Shown: positions 24,551 through 32,940 of the stretch, piece after piece
How positions within the stretch are numbered: position 1 is the stretch's first letter
Layout: every line of letters starts with the position of its first letter
Assembly (NCBI GenBank): GCA_965218725.1
Contig: CBDCLO010000002.1
Location: forward strand, 372,001 to 436,000
Reading direction: 5' to 3'
From: WTHC01 sp965218725
Lineage (GTDB): Archaea; Thermoproteota; Nitrososphaeria; Nitrososphaerales; Nitrosopumilaceae
DNA: 64,000 nucleotides
Notes under the pieces: model-generated
What the model was told of the DNA's origin: nothing
Database searches by the model: none
Seen by the model: only the letters and a program-made list of their open reading frames with translations
Translations under genes and position numbers: made by a program

Positions 24551-26596
24551 TTAAATAATTAAAATTTCAACAAATATGGAGACAAATACTATTGCAATTG
24601 TATTAAGTAGTTTTATAACAGTATTCAAAGCAGGTCCTGCAGTATCTTTATACGGATCACCTATAATATCTCCAACTATTGATGCCTTATGTTCTTCGGT
24701 TCCTTTTTTACCTTTCATTTCAATTAATTTTTTAGCATTATCCCATGCACCTCCAGTATTAGCTAGATGATATGCTAAGAATAATCCACTCATAACAGAG
24801 CCCATCAAGAGTCCAGCTACTGCAGTTGGTCCTAATAATATACCAAGTAAAATAGGTGCAGATATCACAATACTTACAGATTTCCAAAGTTCTTTAAGTG
24901 ACGCAATTGTGGAGATGTCTACACATCTAGCATAATTTGGTTTTGATTTACCATCAAGTATGCCTGGATCATTTTTAAATTGTGATCTAACTTCATCTAC
25001 CATTTTAGAAGCAGCTTTTGAAACTCCACTAATTAATTGACTTGTTATTATAAATGGTATCAATCCACCTGTTAGTAAACCTACTATAACTGATGGATTT
25101 GTCAACCCATAATCAAACACATCATTAAATACAGCAGATGCTTCAAATTGGAACGCTTGTATCATTGCAAGAGATGCTAATCCAGCACTAGCTATCGCAA
25201 ATCCTTTTGTTATAGCTTTTGTAGTGTTTCCTACTGCATCAATTTCATCTGTTACATCACGGTTTTTTTTATCCATGTGTGTCATTTCTACTATTCCACC
25301 AGCGTTATCTGCAATAGGACCGAACGCATCAATGCTTAACACAATTCCCGCTAAACTTAGCATGGACATAGCAGTTAGTGATGTACCAAATATGCCATAT
25401 AGTACTGATTGAGATGCTGTAGGTGCTGCAGATGAAGATATTATAAATGATATCATAATTGCTATTACTAATGCAATAACCATCGGCCCTGTTGACTGCA
25501 ATCCTTTGGTAATGCCTGTTAATACTAGTGATGCATAACCCCATTTAGCAGAATCGGAAATATCTCTAACTGGTTTGAATTTATAATTAGTATAATGATC
25601 TGTGATTTTTTGTATTATGGGAACAAGTATAACACCTATAACAGTAGTTCCAAATAATGCATGTGCAAGACTAGTCTGTCCTAAGTAAATATGCGTGAAT
25701 ATGAAATTAAGTAGTAACGCAATAGAAGCAGATACATAAAATGATTTGTTAAGTGGTTTCATTACGTCAGAAACGTTTTTGGAATATGTGATAGAGACAC
25801 CGATTATTGAAGCGATCATTCCTGATATAGCGATTAAAACTGGATAAAGAAGATTATATTCAGAACCTATTAATGCTGCAATTAGCATTGATGCAAGCAT
25901 AGTAACAATATATGATTCATAGATATCGGATCCCATTCCAGCTGCATCTCCAACATTGTCTCCAACATTATCTGCTATTGTAGCAGGATTTCTAGCATCG
26001 TCTTCGGGCATATCTGCTTCAACTTTTCCTACCAAATCTGCACCCATATCTGCGGCTTTAGTGAAAATGCCGCCACCGATTCTAATGAATAGTGCTATCA
26101 GACTGGCTCCTATACCTACCCCAGCTATTGTTATTGGATCAGGAAATAAATAATAAAGAAATGACATTGCTAAAAGTGCCATGGCAGGTACTGCAAGTCC
26201 TACCGTGGCGCCACCACGAAAAGATAAAACAAATGTTCTTCCTAGCCCATAGTTAGTATAGTTAGCAGCTCTAACAGCAGTTTTCACCGTAATTTTTAAC
26301 GATAATAATCCTGCAATTGCAGAAAGTGTGGCACCTACTGCAAATGCAATTCCATTAGTAACACCAGTAAAATATGATATTAATACCGATAGTCCTATTG
26401 ATATGGGTATTATTATTTTCATTTCACGTTTAAGAAATGCGGATGCTCCAGTTCTGACTGCTTCAGATATTTCATACATCTGTTTAGTTCCATATTTTTG
26501 TTTAGAAATCCAAAAAACAAATATTCCAGCTATAGTTAAAGAAGAAAATGAGATCAATAAAGCCAGTAGTATTATCAGATTCATTGATATATGCAT
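24551..26596 (-). CDS. hppA: Membrane-bound proton-translocating pyrophosphatase, K+-independent type
   Basis: A 681-residue polytopic pump that couples PPi hydrolysis to ion transport. About 16 hydrophobic segments are visible. Substrate-binding motifs: GGGIFTKAADMGADLVGKVE, EDDARNPATIADNVGDNVGD (about 195-220), DNAGGIVEM (about 430) and the C-terminal GDPYKDTAGP...K. The segment GNTTKAITKG carries Lys and Thr at the two positions that are Ala and Gly/Thr in K+-dependent enzymes. Family knowledge therefore places it in the K+-independent, H+-pumping class. It is a single-gene unit; the first residues MHISMNL allow an alternative start four codons later. Confidence 0.95.
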   Translation of the reverse strand: MHISMNLIILLALLISFSSLTIAGIFVFWISKQKYGTKQMYEISEAVRTGASAFLKREMKIIIPISIGLSVLISYFTGVTNGIAFAVGATLSAIAGLLSLKITVKTAVRAANYTNYGLGRTFVLSFRGGATVGLAVPAMALLAMSFLYYLFPDPITIAGVGIGASLIALFIRIGGGIFTKAADMGADLVGKVEADMPEDDARNPATIADNVGDNVGDAAGMGSDIYESYIVTMLASMLIAALIGSEYNLLYPVLIAISGMIASIIGVSITYSKNVSDVMKPLNKSFYVSASIALLLNFIFTHIYLGQTSLAHALFGTTVIGVILVPIIQKITDHYTNYKFKPVRDISDSAKWGYASLVLTGITKGLQSTGPMVIALVIAIMISFIISSSAAPTASQSVLYGIFGTSLTAMSMLSLAGIVLSIDAFGPIADNAGGIVEMTHMDKKNRDVTDEIDAVGNTTKAITKGFAIASAGLASLAMIQAFQFEASAVFNDVFDYGLTNPSVIVGLLTGGLIPFIITSQLISGVSKAASKMVDEVRSQFKNDPGILDGKSKPNYARCVDISTIASLKELWKSVSIVISAPILLGILLGPTAVAGLLMGSVMSGLFLAYHLANTGGAWDNAKKLIEMKGKKGTEEHKASIVGDIIGDPYKDTAGPALNTVIKLLNTIAIVFVSIFVEILII

Positions 26597-26752
26597 GCCT
26601 GATTGTGGTAAATATAAATCATTGATAGTAATTTGTTTTTATGTTACTTGTAGTTGGTATTATTTTTGTATATTAATAATTGATTTATTGAATTAGTGGG
26701 TCAGATTTTTAGTATAAATCATATTCATACAGCCACCGGCTCATCATACCCA

Positions 26753-27256
26753 TTAATTCATAGAGTTTAGTATGAATTTAGCAATATTTCGTATTTTTCT
26801 ATCAACTTTAACTATAACCAAACCTTTGTTAGGTTGTCCATATAGCACTACAGAATTACTTGGTGCATGTATACATGCAGGAATTGTTAACAAATCTTCT
26901 TCCCCATTAACTACTATTCTTACTGGAGTTTTTGAGATGAATGATTTCGTGATCATGTTTATGCTTTGTGTAGTAATTTGACCTTTTGGATTATTACAAT
27001 AAAGATATGTATTTACAAGCATATCTGATATTGGTTTCCTGCATGCCCTTTTTTCATAGTTATCAATTATTTGAACAGATGGAACTAAATTAAAGTTTAA
27101 CATTTTTTCTGTTGTTGCATCACCTACTGTTATAATAAACGAGTCTGCAGCAACATAATTTAAAATGCTTTCTTTGTTATCTTGATCTGTTTTTAACAAT
27201 ATGCCTAATGGTTTCTTGAGCTTATTTCTGATATTGGGAGAAATGCTAAAGCACAA
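26753..27256 (-). CDS. GTP-dependent dephospho-CoA kinase (DUF359)
   Basis: A 167-residue protein of the archaeal DUF359 family, the GTP-dependent kinase for the last step of CoA synthesis. Family blocks seen: KLKKPLGILL at the N-terminus, FIITVGDATTEKML (the GD(x)xT motif, about 40-50), PSVQIIDNYEKR (about 59-70), VNGEEDLLTIPACIHAP (the EEDL motif, about 115) and VVLYGQPNKGLVIV (about 133-146). Length and order fit the family. It lies 37 nt downstream of the Mrp-type ATPase gene on the same strand. Confidence 0.88.
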   Translation of the reverse strand: MCFSISPNIRNKLKKPLGILLKTDQDNKESILNYVAADSFIITVGDATTEKMLNFNLVPSVQIIDNYEKRACRKPISDMLVNTYLYCNNPKGQITTQSINMITKSFISKTPVRIVVNGEEDLLTIPACIHAPSNSVVLYGQPNKGLVIVKVDRKIRNIAKFILNSMN

Positions 27257-27293
27257 AGCTGTATGTGGTTGTATGTAACACCTATTTTGTATA

Positions 27294-28376
27294 CTAGTTT
27301 ATGTTACTAGTTTTTATTTCTTCTTTTATTTTTGTTGCCAATATACTACATTGAGCAGCAATATTCTTTGCGGTTGAATTAAAAGCTATTGTAGCTTGAG
27401 ACTCAATATTGTCAATCATAACTGGTTTTCCGATATCAGATCCTTTCATAACAGATGTATTTAATGGAATTTCTCCAACAAATGGTATTTTGTATAGATC
27501 ACTTAGTTTTTTAGCGCCTCCACTTCCAAAAATATAGTGCCGTTCATTACATTTTGTACAAATAAAATAGCTCATGTTTTCTACTACGCCTATGATTGGT
27601 ATATTTAATTTAGTAAACATGCCAAGTGCTTTTACAGCTATACTACTTGCAATATCTTGCGGAGTAGTAACAACTAATATTCCCGTAATCGGTATTGTTT
27701 GTGCCAATGTTAGTGGGATATCACCAGTTCCTGGTGGTAAATCAACAATTAAATAGTCTAGATTAGACCAGTTTGTGTCAACTATAAATTGTTTTAGTAT
27801 TCCAGATATTATAGGTCCCCTATAGATCGCAGCTTGATTCTCTTGTTCAGCAAAAAATCCAAAAGAAACTACCTGTAATCCATTTGACTTCATAGGTTGA
27901 AGTTTATTATTATCTACTTCTATACGTGCATTTTTTATTCCAAGCATTAGTGGTATACTTGGTCCATAAATATCAGCATCCAACAAACCTACTTTGGCAC
28001 CTGTTCTTGACAATGCTAATGCCAGATTAAGAGAGATTGTAGATTTTCCAACACCGCCCTTCCCGCTTGCAACACCAATAATATTTTTCACGGTAGACAT
28101 GGTTTGATCATCGTCTAGTGAGCGTCCCTCCATTACTTTAGCAGTTACATTCATATCAAATTTCTTTATTTCATTTAGTGAACTAATTGCATTTCTTACA
28201 TCCTGCTCTATTTCTGCATTAAATGGACATGCAGGAGTAGTCAGCTCTAATGTAAATTTTAAATTATCAGAATCAAGCTCTAAATTTTTTATCATCCCCA
28301 TAGAAACAATATCTTTTTTAAGATCAGGATCAATAACACTACTTAATTTTTTAATCACCTGATCCACATTAACCAT
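27294..28376 (-). CDS. Mrp/Nbp35-type Fe-S cluster carrier ATPase
   Basis: A 360-residue P-loop ATPase of the Mrp/ApbC family, which carries and delivers iron-sulfur clusters. An N-terminal MIP18/DUF59 domain (about 1-80) includes DPDLKKDIVSMGMIK and TTPACPF. The deviant Walker A motif is ASGKGGVGKST (about 108), followed by LLDADIYGPSIP, PGTGDIPLTLAQ (switch/Walker B region), and the cluster-binding CxxC as FICTKCNERH (about 270). Length is normal for the DUF59-fused form. It is divergent from rpo7 across about 100 nt and upstream of the CoA kinase gene. Confidence 0.94.
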   Translation of the reverse strand: MVNVDQVIKKLSSVIDPDLKKDIVSMGMIKNLELDSDNLKFTLELTTPACPFNAEIEQDVRNAISSLNEIKKFDMNVTAKVMEGRSLDDDQTMSTVKNIIGVASGKGGVGKSTISLNLALALSRTGAKVGLLDADIYGPSIPLMLGIKNARIEVDNNKLQPMKSNGLQVVSFGFFAEQENQAAIYRGPIISGILKQFIVDTNWSNLDYLIVDLPPGTGDIPLTLAQTIPITGILVVTTPQDIASSIAVKALGMFTKLNIPIIGVVENMSYFICTKCNERHYIFGSGGAKKLSDLYKIPFVGEIPLNTSVMKGSDIGKPVMIDNIESQATIAFNSTAKNIAAQCSILATKIKEEIKTSNIN

Positions 28377-28477
28377 AATATAAAATCACTATCTACAATA
28401 TTTAAAGATAGCAAATATATTTAATAGTTGATGAGTATCAAAAGATTCATAAATTAAATAATATGTAATATCTCACA

Positions 28478-29086
28478 TTGTTTTCTGTATCTACTTTAGT
28501 TGATGTTGTAAGGATACCTCCTAATATGTTTGGTAATGATCTAAAAAATGCTGCTATGGAAATATTAAAAGAGAAGTATGAAAGCATGATTAATGTAGAT
28601 TTGGGGTATATAATCATGATCATGGATACAAGTATTGAAAAATTAGGAAAAATGATAACTGGTGATGGTGGTACGTACCATAAAGTTGAATTCAATGCAC
28701 TTACTTTTTATCCAAAGCTTCAAGAAATTGTACAGGGGGAAATAGTAGATGTCACAGATTTTGGTGCATTTGTTAGAATTGGACCAGCTGATGCGTTATT
28801 ACATTTGTCACAAGTTATGGACGATTATCTTAGAAGTGATGTGAAATCAGGTATAATTCTAGCAAATCAAAGTGGTAAAACATTAAAAATAGGGTCTACA
28901 ATACGTGCTAGGATTACTGCAGTATCACTTGGAAAAGCTACATCCATGGGAAAGATAGGAATAACATGTAGACAACCATTTTTAGGAGCAGATCAATGGA
29001 TCAAAGATGAAATAAATAATGCAGATACCAAAAATGATAAGATAAAACAAGAAAATAAAAAGCCTTTAAAGATAAAAAAGAAGTAG
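28478..29086 (+). CDS. rpoE: DNA-directed RNA polymerase subunit Rpo7 (RpoE')
   Basis: A 202-residue stalk subunit that pairs with Rpo4. The N-terminal tip domain begins FSVSTLVDVVRIPP and covers about 80 residues. The S1/OB domain starts at VQGEIVDVTDFGAFVRIGPADALLH (about 87-110) and contains RARITAVSLG and KIGITCRQPFLG. A lysine-rich tail of about 25 residues is added. The start is TTG 28478; no in-frame ATG is nearer the conserved N-terminus. It is followed by spt4 after 2 nt, the usual archaeal pairing. Confidence 0.95.
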   Translation: MFSVSTLVDVVRIPPNMFGNDLKNAAMEILKEKYESMINVDLGYIIMIMDTSIEKLGKMITGDGGTYHKVEFNALTFYPKLQEIVQGEIVDVTDFGAFVRIGPADALLHLSQVMDDYLRSDVKSGIILANQSGKTLKIGSTIRARITAVSLGKATSMGKIGITCRQPFLGADQWIKDEINNADTKNDKIKQENKKPLKIKKK

Positions 29087-29088
29087 AA

Positions 29089-29277
29089 ATGGTTAAAGAA
29101 TTTGCTTGTAGGAATTGTAAATTTATTACAATAGGTAGAATATGCGGTAATTGTAAATCAACTGATCTTGCACCAATTTGGCACGGAATTATTCTAGTTA
29201 TAGATCCTATAAATTCAAAGATAGCTGAAATGTTGAAAATTACTAAAAAAGGAAAGTATGCAATAAAAGTAACTTGA
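29089..29277 (+). CDS. spt4: Transcription elongation factor Spt4 (RpoE'')
   Basis: A 62-residue zinc-ribbon protein, the partner of Spt5 in processive transcription. It shows ACRNCKFI (first CxxC) and ICGNCKST (second CxxC), the WHGIILVIDP strand, and the SKIAEMLKI...GKYAIKV ending found in all archaeal Spt4. Length is typical. It starts 2 nt after rpo7, and its stop overlaps the TTG start of nadC by 4 nt. Confidence 0.95.
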   Translation: MVKEFACRNCKFITIGRICGNCKSTDLAPIWHGIILVIDPINSKIAEMLKITKKGKYAIKVT

Positions 29278-30107
29278 AGTATGATTTTAAAAAAAAACTC
29301 AAAGAGTTTTTGAATGAAGATATTGGAAAAGGTGATATAAGCAGTAGTTTATTACCAAACAAAAAAATAGATGCCAGAATTATAAGTAAACAACGTGCCA
29401 TAGTTGCTGGGATCACATTTGCAAAAAGTATTTTTGATATGAACAAATGTAAAACAAAGATTTTAAAGTGTGATGGTGACGAAATTAGTCCAGGTCAGAT
29501 TATTTTGGTTGTGAGTGGATCAGCTAGATCAGTACTTGCATGTGAAAGAACCGTATTGAATTTACTTTCAAGGATGAGTGGAATAGCAACATACACAAAT
29601 AATTTGGTTAAAACAACAAAAAAGATCAATCCTAAAATGGAGATATATGCTACTAGAAAAACTGCGCCAGGGCTAAGATTTTTTGATAAAAAAGCTGTAG
29701 AGATTGGAGGCGGAAAAAAACATAGAGTATCTCTAGACGACATGGTGCTATTAAAAGATAATCACATATTTGTATTTGGTTCAATACGAAATATTATAAG
29801 AAAAGCAAAAAGAAAATATAAAACAGTAGAGATTGAAGTAGAAAATCAGAAAGATGCAATAATAGCAGCTGAATCAGGTGCAGAAATAATCATGCTAGAT
29901 AATTTTTCACCGAATTTGGTTAATAGTACTATTAAAAAACTGAAAGAAAAAAATATGCATAAAAAAATAAAAATTGAGGTATCTGGAGGAGTGAATCATA
30001 CAAATATTAGAAAATACGCTAAAACAGAAGCTGATTTTATATCAGTAGGCGCTATAACTAGTTCTGTTATAGGAGTGGATATTAGTTTGGATGTAAGTGA
30101 TGTATAA
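29274..30107 (+). CDS. nadC: Nicotinate-nucleotide pyrophosphorylase (quinolinate phosphoribosyltransferase)
   Basis: A 277-residue enzyme converting quinolinate and PRPP into nicotinate mononucleotide in de novo NAD synthesis. Motifs: the N-terminal EDIGKGDISSSLL, ERTVLNLLSRMSGIAT (about 93), ATRKTAPGLRFFDKKAV (about 127-143) with GGGKKHR, DDMVLLKDNH (about 157), EIEVEN, IMLDNFSP and EVSGGV near the C-terminus. The start is TTG 29274, overlapping the spt4 stop (TTGA). It converges with nadA across 36 nt, so the three NAD genes sit together on opposite strands. Confidence 0.95.
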   Translation: MKYDFKKKLKEFLNEDIGKGDISSSLLPNKKIDARIISKQRAIVAGITFAKSIFDMNKCKTKILKCDGDEISPGQIILVVSGSARSVLACERTVLNLLSRMSGIATYTNNLVKTTKKINPKMEIYATRKTAPGLRFFDKKAVEIGGGKKHRVSLDDMVLLKDNHIFVFGSIRNIIRKAKRKYKTVEIEVENQKDAIIAAESGAEIIMLDNFSPNLVNSTIKKLKEKNMHKKIKIEVSGGVNHTNIRKYAKTEADFISVGAITSSVIGVDISLDVSDV

Positions 30108-30143
30108 TAATAGAGGATTACTGGTAAATATATTTTAGTATTA

Positions 30144-31088
30144 TTAATTTGATTGTTTAATTGCAAGCATGTTTTCTATTGCAGATCTTGCCTTGTCTGC
30201 TATTTTCTTTGGTATTTTTATTTCATATTGTTCATTAATCAAAGAATCATATACTTTTTTTATTGTAATCATTTTCATGTATTGGCACTCAGCTTTATCA
30301 GATGCTGGAATAAATATTTTATTTGGATTTTGTTTTTGTAATTTGTATAAGATTCCAGTTTCTGTAGCAACTACAAATTGTTTAGTATGAGAGTTTTTTG
30401 CATAATTCATCATGCCCTCGGTAGAGAGTATTTTTGTTTTATGATCATCATAATCACCAACTGATAAATTATATAGCATGGGTGTAGTACAACTACATTC
30501 AGGATGGATCATAAGTTCTGCGTTTACAAGAGTAGACATTTTTTTGTGTATATCATTTGATGTTATTCCAGCATGTACATGACATTCTCCAGCCCAAATA
30601 AACATATTTTTTCTTTTTGTAATTCTTGATATATAAGAACCTAGAAACATATCAGGCAAAAACAAAATTTCCCTATCTTTAGGAATTGAATTTACTACGT
30701 TGACTGCATTAGAAGACGTACAACAATAGTCTAACTCTGATTTTATTTCAGCAGTAGTATTGACATACCCAACAGAAATAGCTCTAGGATGTTCTTTTTT
30801 CCATTTTCTTAATTCATCAATTGTTATAGAGTTTGATAAAGAACAGCTAGCCTCTAAATCTGGTATTAATATTTTTTTGTCTGGATTTATTATAGCTGCT
30901 GTTTCTGCCATGAAATGTACCCCACAAAAAAGAATTATTTTGTTTTTTACTTTTGCAGCACATTGTGCAAGTTTTAAAGAATCTCCGACAACGTCAGCTA
31001 TATCTTGCACATCTGGAATTTGGTAATTATGTGCCATAATAATTACGTCTTTTTCTTTTTTTAACTGATTAATTTTATTTTTAAGCAT
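30144..31088 (-). CDS. nadA: Quinolinate synthase
   Basis: A 314-residue [4Fe-4S] enzyme that condenses iminoaspartate with dihydroxyacetone phosphate to quinolinate. Recognised blocks: IIMAHNYQIPDVQDIADVVGDSL at the N-terminus, LFCGVHFMAETA (first cluster cysteine, about 54), LEASCSLS, GYVNTTAEIK, FLPDMFLG, WAGECHVHAG (second cysteine region), HPECSCTT (third, about 200) and STEGMM. Length is right for the archaeal type. It lies 87 nt downstream of the aspartate dehydrogenase gene, probably in one leftward unit. Confidence 0.95.
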   Translation of the reverse strand: MLKNKINQLKKEKDVIIMAHNYQIPDVQDIADVVGDSLKLAQCAAKVKNKIILFCGVHFMAETAAIINPDKKILIPDLEASCSLSNSITIDELRKWKKEHPRAISVGYVNTTAEIKSELDYCCTSSNAVNVVNSIPKDREILFLPDMFLGSYISRITKRKNMFIWAGECHVHAGITSNDIHKKMSTLVNAELMIHPECSCTTPMLYNLSVGDYDDHKTKILSTEGMMNYAKNSHTKQFVVATETGILYKLQKQNPNKIFIPASDKAECQYMKMITIKKVYDSLINEQYEIKIPKKIADKARSAIENMLAIKQSN

Positions 31089-31175
31089 GTATGTTGACTA
31101 TATTATTTACATTTAAGTAATAACAATATGAACATATGGTTCTATTATTTACACAATGATGGCAAAAATTGCCAT

Positions 31176-32000
31176 TTAAGTACCAACAATAATTGTACCA
31201 GAACATATAGAACTTAAGCATTCTACTGCTGATAAAATTGCAAGTTTACTGGTTCTGGGATTGTTGTGTGTAGTGACATTTTCTATTTTTATATATAAAT
31301 TACCAAATTTTCCATTAGCCTTTATAATATGAATGTTTTTTTTTATATTAGGATCTGCAATTATTTTAACAGTTGTATTTATTGCTCCTAGTCCAGCTAT
31401 ACTCAATAATGCTGATACATTGATATTCGCAGGAAATAGCCTTGTTGCTTCCCTTGCATCACCTTCGAACAATACCAATGGTTTTTTAAGATTATCTATA
31501 TGTACATCATTTATTTCAAAAAATTTTGCGCCTTTCAGAGACTTTGGGTTTTTTTTTGTGATTAAAATTATTGATTCTAGCTCATTTCTTAGTGACTTTA
31601 TCCCATCAAGTCCTACAATTGCACCAGATGGCAAAAATACTTTTTGTTTGAAATTTTTGCAAGATTTCACTATATCATCAAAAAGCAGTTCATCCAAAAG
31701 TGCTCCTACACTCAAGATCATTAGATCTTTTTTATTCTCAAGTATCATAACTGCATTATCTTTAACTGCATTTTGGGAAGCAGTTTCTACTATAATATCT
31801 ATTTTAGATTTTGCTAGGAGTTCTACATTGTTGACAATTATAGGTTTTCTGGTTAATTTAGATACTAATTTGGTAGATTGTTCTATAGATTGATCATAAA
31901 CATGTGTCAATATTGCAGAAATATTCTTATTGTCTATTGCTAGTGCAATTTCAGTACCTATGGATCCACAACCTAAAAGACCGACTCTTTTCAAACCCAT
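31176..32000 (-). CDS. nadX: L-aspartate dehydrogenase (iminoaspartate-forming)
   Basis: A 274-residue NAD(P)-dependent enzyme of the archaeal aspartate dehydrogenase family, supplying iminoaspartate to NadA in place of the flavoprotein NadB. It has the Rossmann motif VGLLGCGSIGTEIA at the start, IVETASQNAVKD (about 82), LPSGAIVGLDGI (about 120), the family core FPANINVSALLSIAGLG (about 190) and VKIIADPN (about 212). The downstream nadA and convergent nadC confirm the pathway. An oxygen-independent first step is consistent with the rest of the archaeal pathway. Confidence 0.93.
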   Translation of the reverse strand: MGLKRVGLLGCGSIGTEIALAIDNKNISAILTHVYDQSIEQSTKLVSKLTRKPIIVNNVELLAKSKIDIIVETASQNAVKDNAVMILENKKDLMILSVGALLDELLFDDIVKSCKNFKQKVFLPSGAIVGLDGIKSLRNELESIILITKKNPKSLKGAKFFEINDVHIDNLKKPLVLFEGDAREATRLFPANINVSALLSIAGLGAINTTVKIIADPNIKKNIHIIKANGKFGNLYIKIENVTTHNNPRTSKLAILSAVECLSSICSGTIIVGT

Positions 32001-32100
32001 AGAATTGATTTACAGTATATAATAAATCAACTGCAAGCTATTGTTTAGTAAATAAAATACACAACCTAAAGATTTTATCTGTATATAATGATAATTAGTT

Positions 32101-32940
32101 ATGTTAAATACTATTTATAGAGACGCTATAAGAAAACGTGAAGAAGTATTATCATTTATAAAAGGATCTAATTTCAGACAAATTTTAGCAGAAGCTAAAA
32201 GTAATTGGATAGAGTACTATCCTAAAAAAAAATCAATAACAATATCTGGTATAGATAGTAGTTTCAATTGCATCAAGTTTCAGGGGATGGAGTTATGGGT
32301 GGTAAATGCAGTTTCAGTAAAACCAGATGGTAAAATACTAGCTGATTCACATGATCACGGTATAGGATACACTGATACTGTTTTGTCATCACTTGCATCA
32401 AAGATGGAGATAGAAGTATGTAAAATAAGTGTCAGTAAAACTAATTTTGTTTTAATGGATGGTTCTCTATATTCACAGTTTATGACTAGACAAAAGGAAT
32501 TAACCTCATCTATTATCGACATAATGTCACAAAATGAAAATGTAATTTTTATATCAAAGACATCGAATACTAGAATGCAGTTTATGATTTTTGGGTCAGG
32601 TGCCAGTGATATATTTTATTATAATCATGTAACAAAAAAACCTGGTTTCAGTAAGATTTTTGTAGATAAAAGATTTGGTAAAAATAAATACATTTCATCT
32701 ATTTTTGTTAGATTGAGTGAATATACACCAATAATTAAACTTGAACTATTAGGTGGAGAATATACTGATAGTGACATAAGATCCATTTTAGACAGGTTAT
32801 ATAACAATAGTATTAACGGATATCCCTATGCTTTAAAACTTGCACACCAAAAATGTAAGGTTAGCAATAATGATTTATCAAAACTTGCAAGTCTATATGG
32901 ATTAAATACAGAAACCAGATCAAGGGAGGTTTTAGAATGA
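32101..32940 (+). CDS. nurA: NurA-type 5'-3' nuclease
   Basis: A 279-residue protein of the NurA family, the nuclease that works with the HerA translocase to resect DNA ends. The catalytic features are the N-terminal acidic site in ISGIDSSFN (about residues 48-56), FVLMDGSLYS (about 118-127, second metal ligand), a central region around FISKTSNT, and a C-terminal HDI/LAHQKCK segment (about 245). Its stop overlaps the HerA start by 4 nt, followed by mre11 and rad50. The order nurA-herA-mre11-rad50 makes the identification firm despite low conservation. Confidence 0.9.
   Translation: MLNTIYRDAIRKREEVLSFIKGSNFRQILAEAKSNWIEYYPKKKSITISGIDSSFNCIKFQGMELWVVNAVSVKPDGKILADSHDHGIGYTDTVLSSLASKMEIEVCKISVSKTNFVLMDGSLYSQFMTRQKELTSSIIDIMSQNENVIFISKTSNTRMQFMIFGSGASDIFYYNHVTKKPGFSKIFVDKRFGKNKYISSIFVRLSEYTPIIKLELLGGEYTDSDIRSILDRLYNNSINGYPYALKLAHQKCKVSNNDLSKLASLYGLNTETRSREVLE

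Noticed and set aside
26690..26752. Possible tRNA fragment in the spacer near CCACCGGCTC
   Set aside because: No T-loop GTTCRANNC consensus, no anticodon arm and no acceptor pairing could be found.
31333..31893. 186-codon rightward frame inside nadX
   Set aside because: Antisense shadow of the aspartate dehydrogenase gene; Ser/Ile/Phe-rich translation with no motif.
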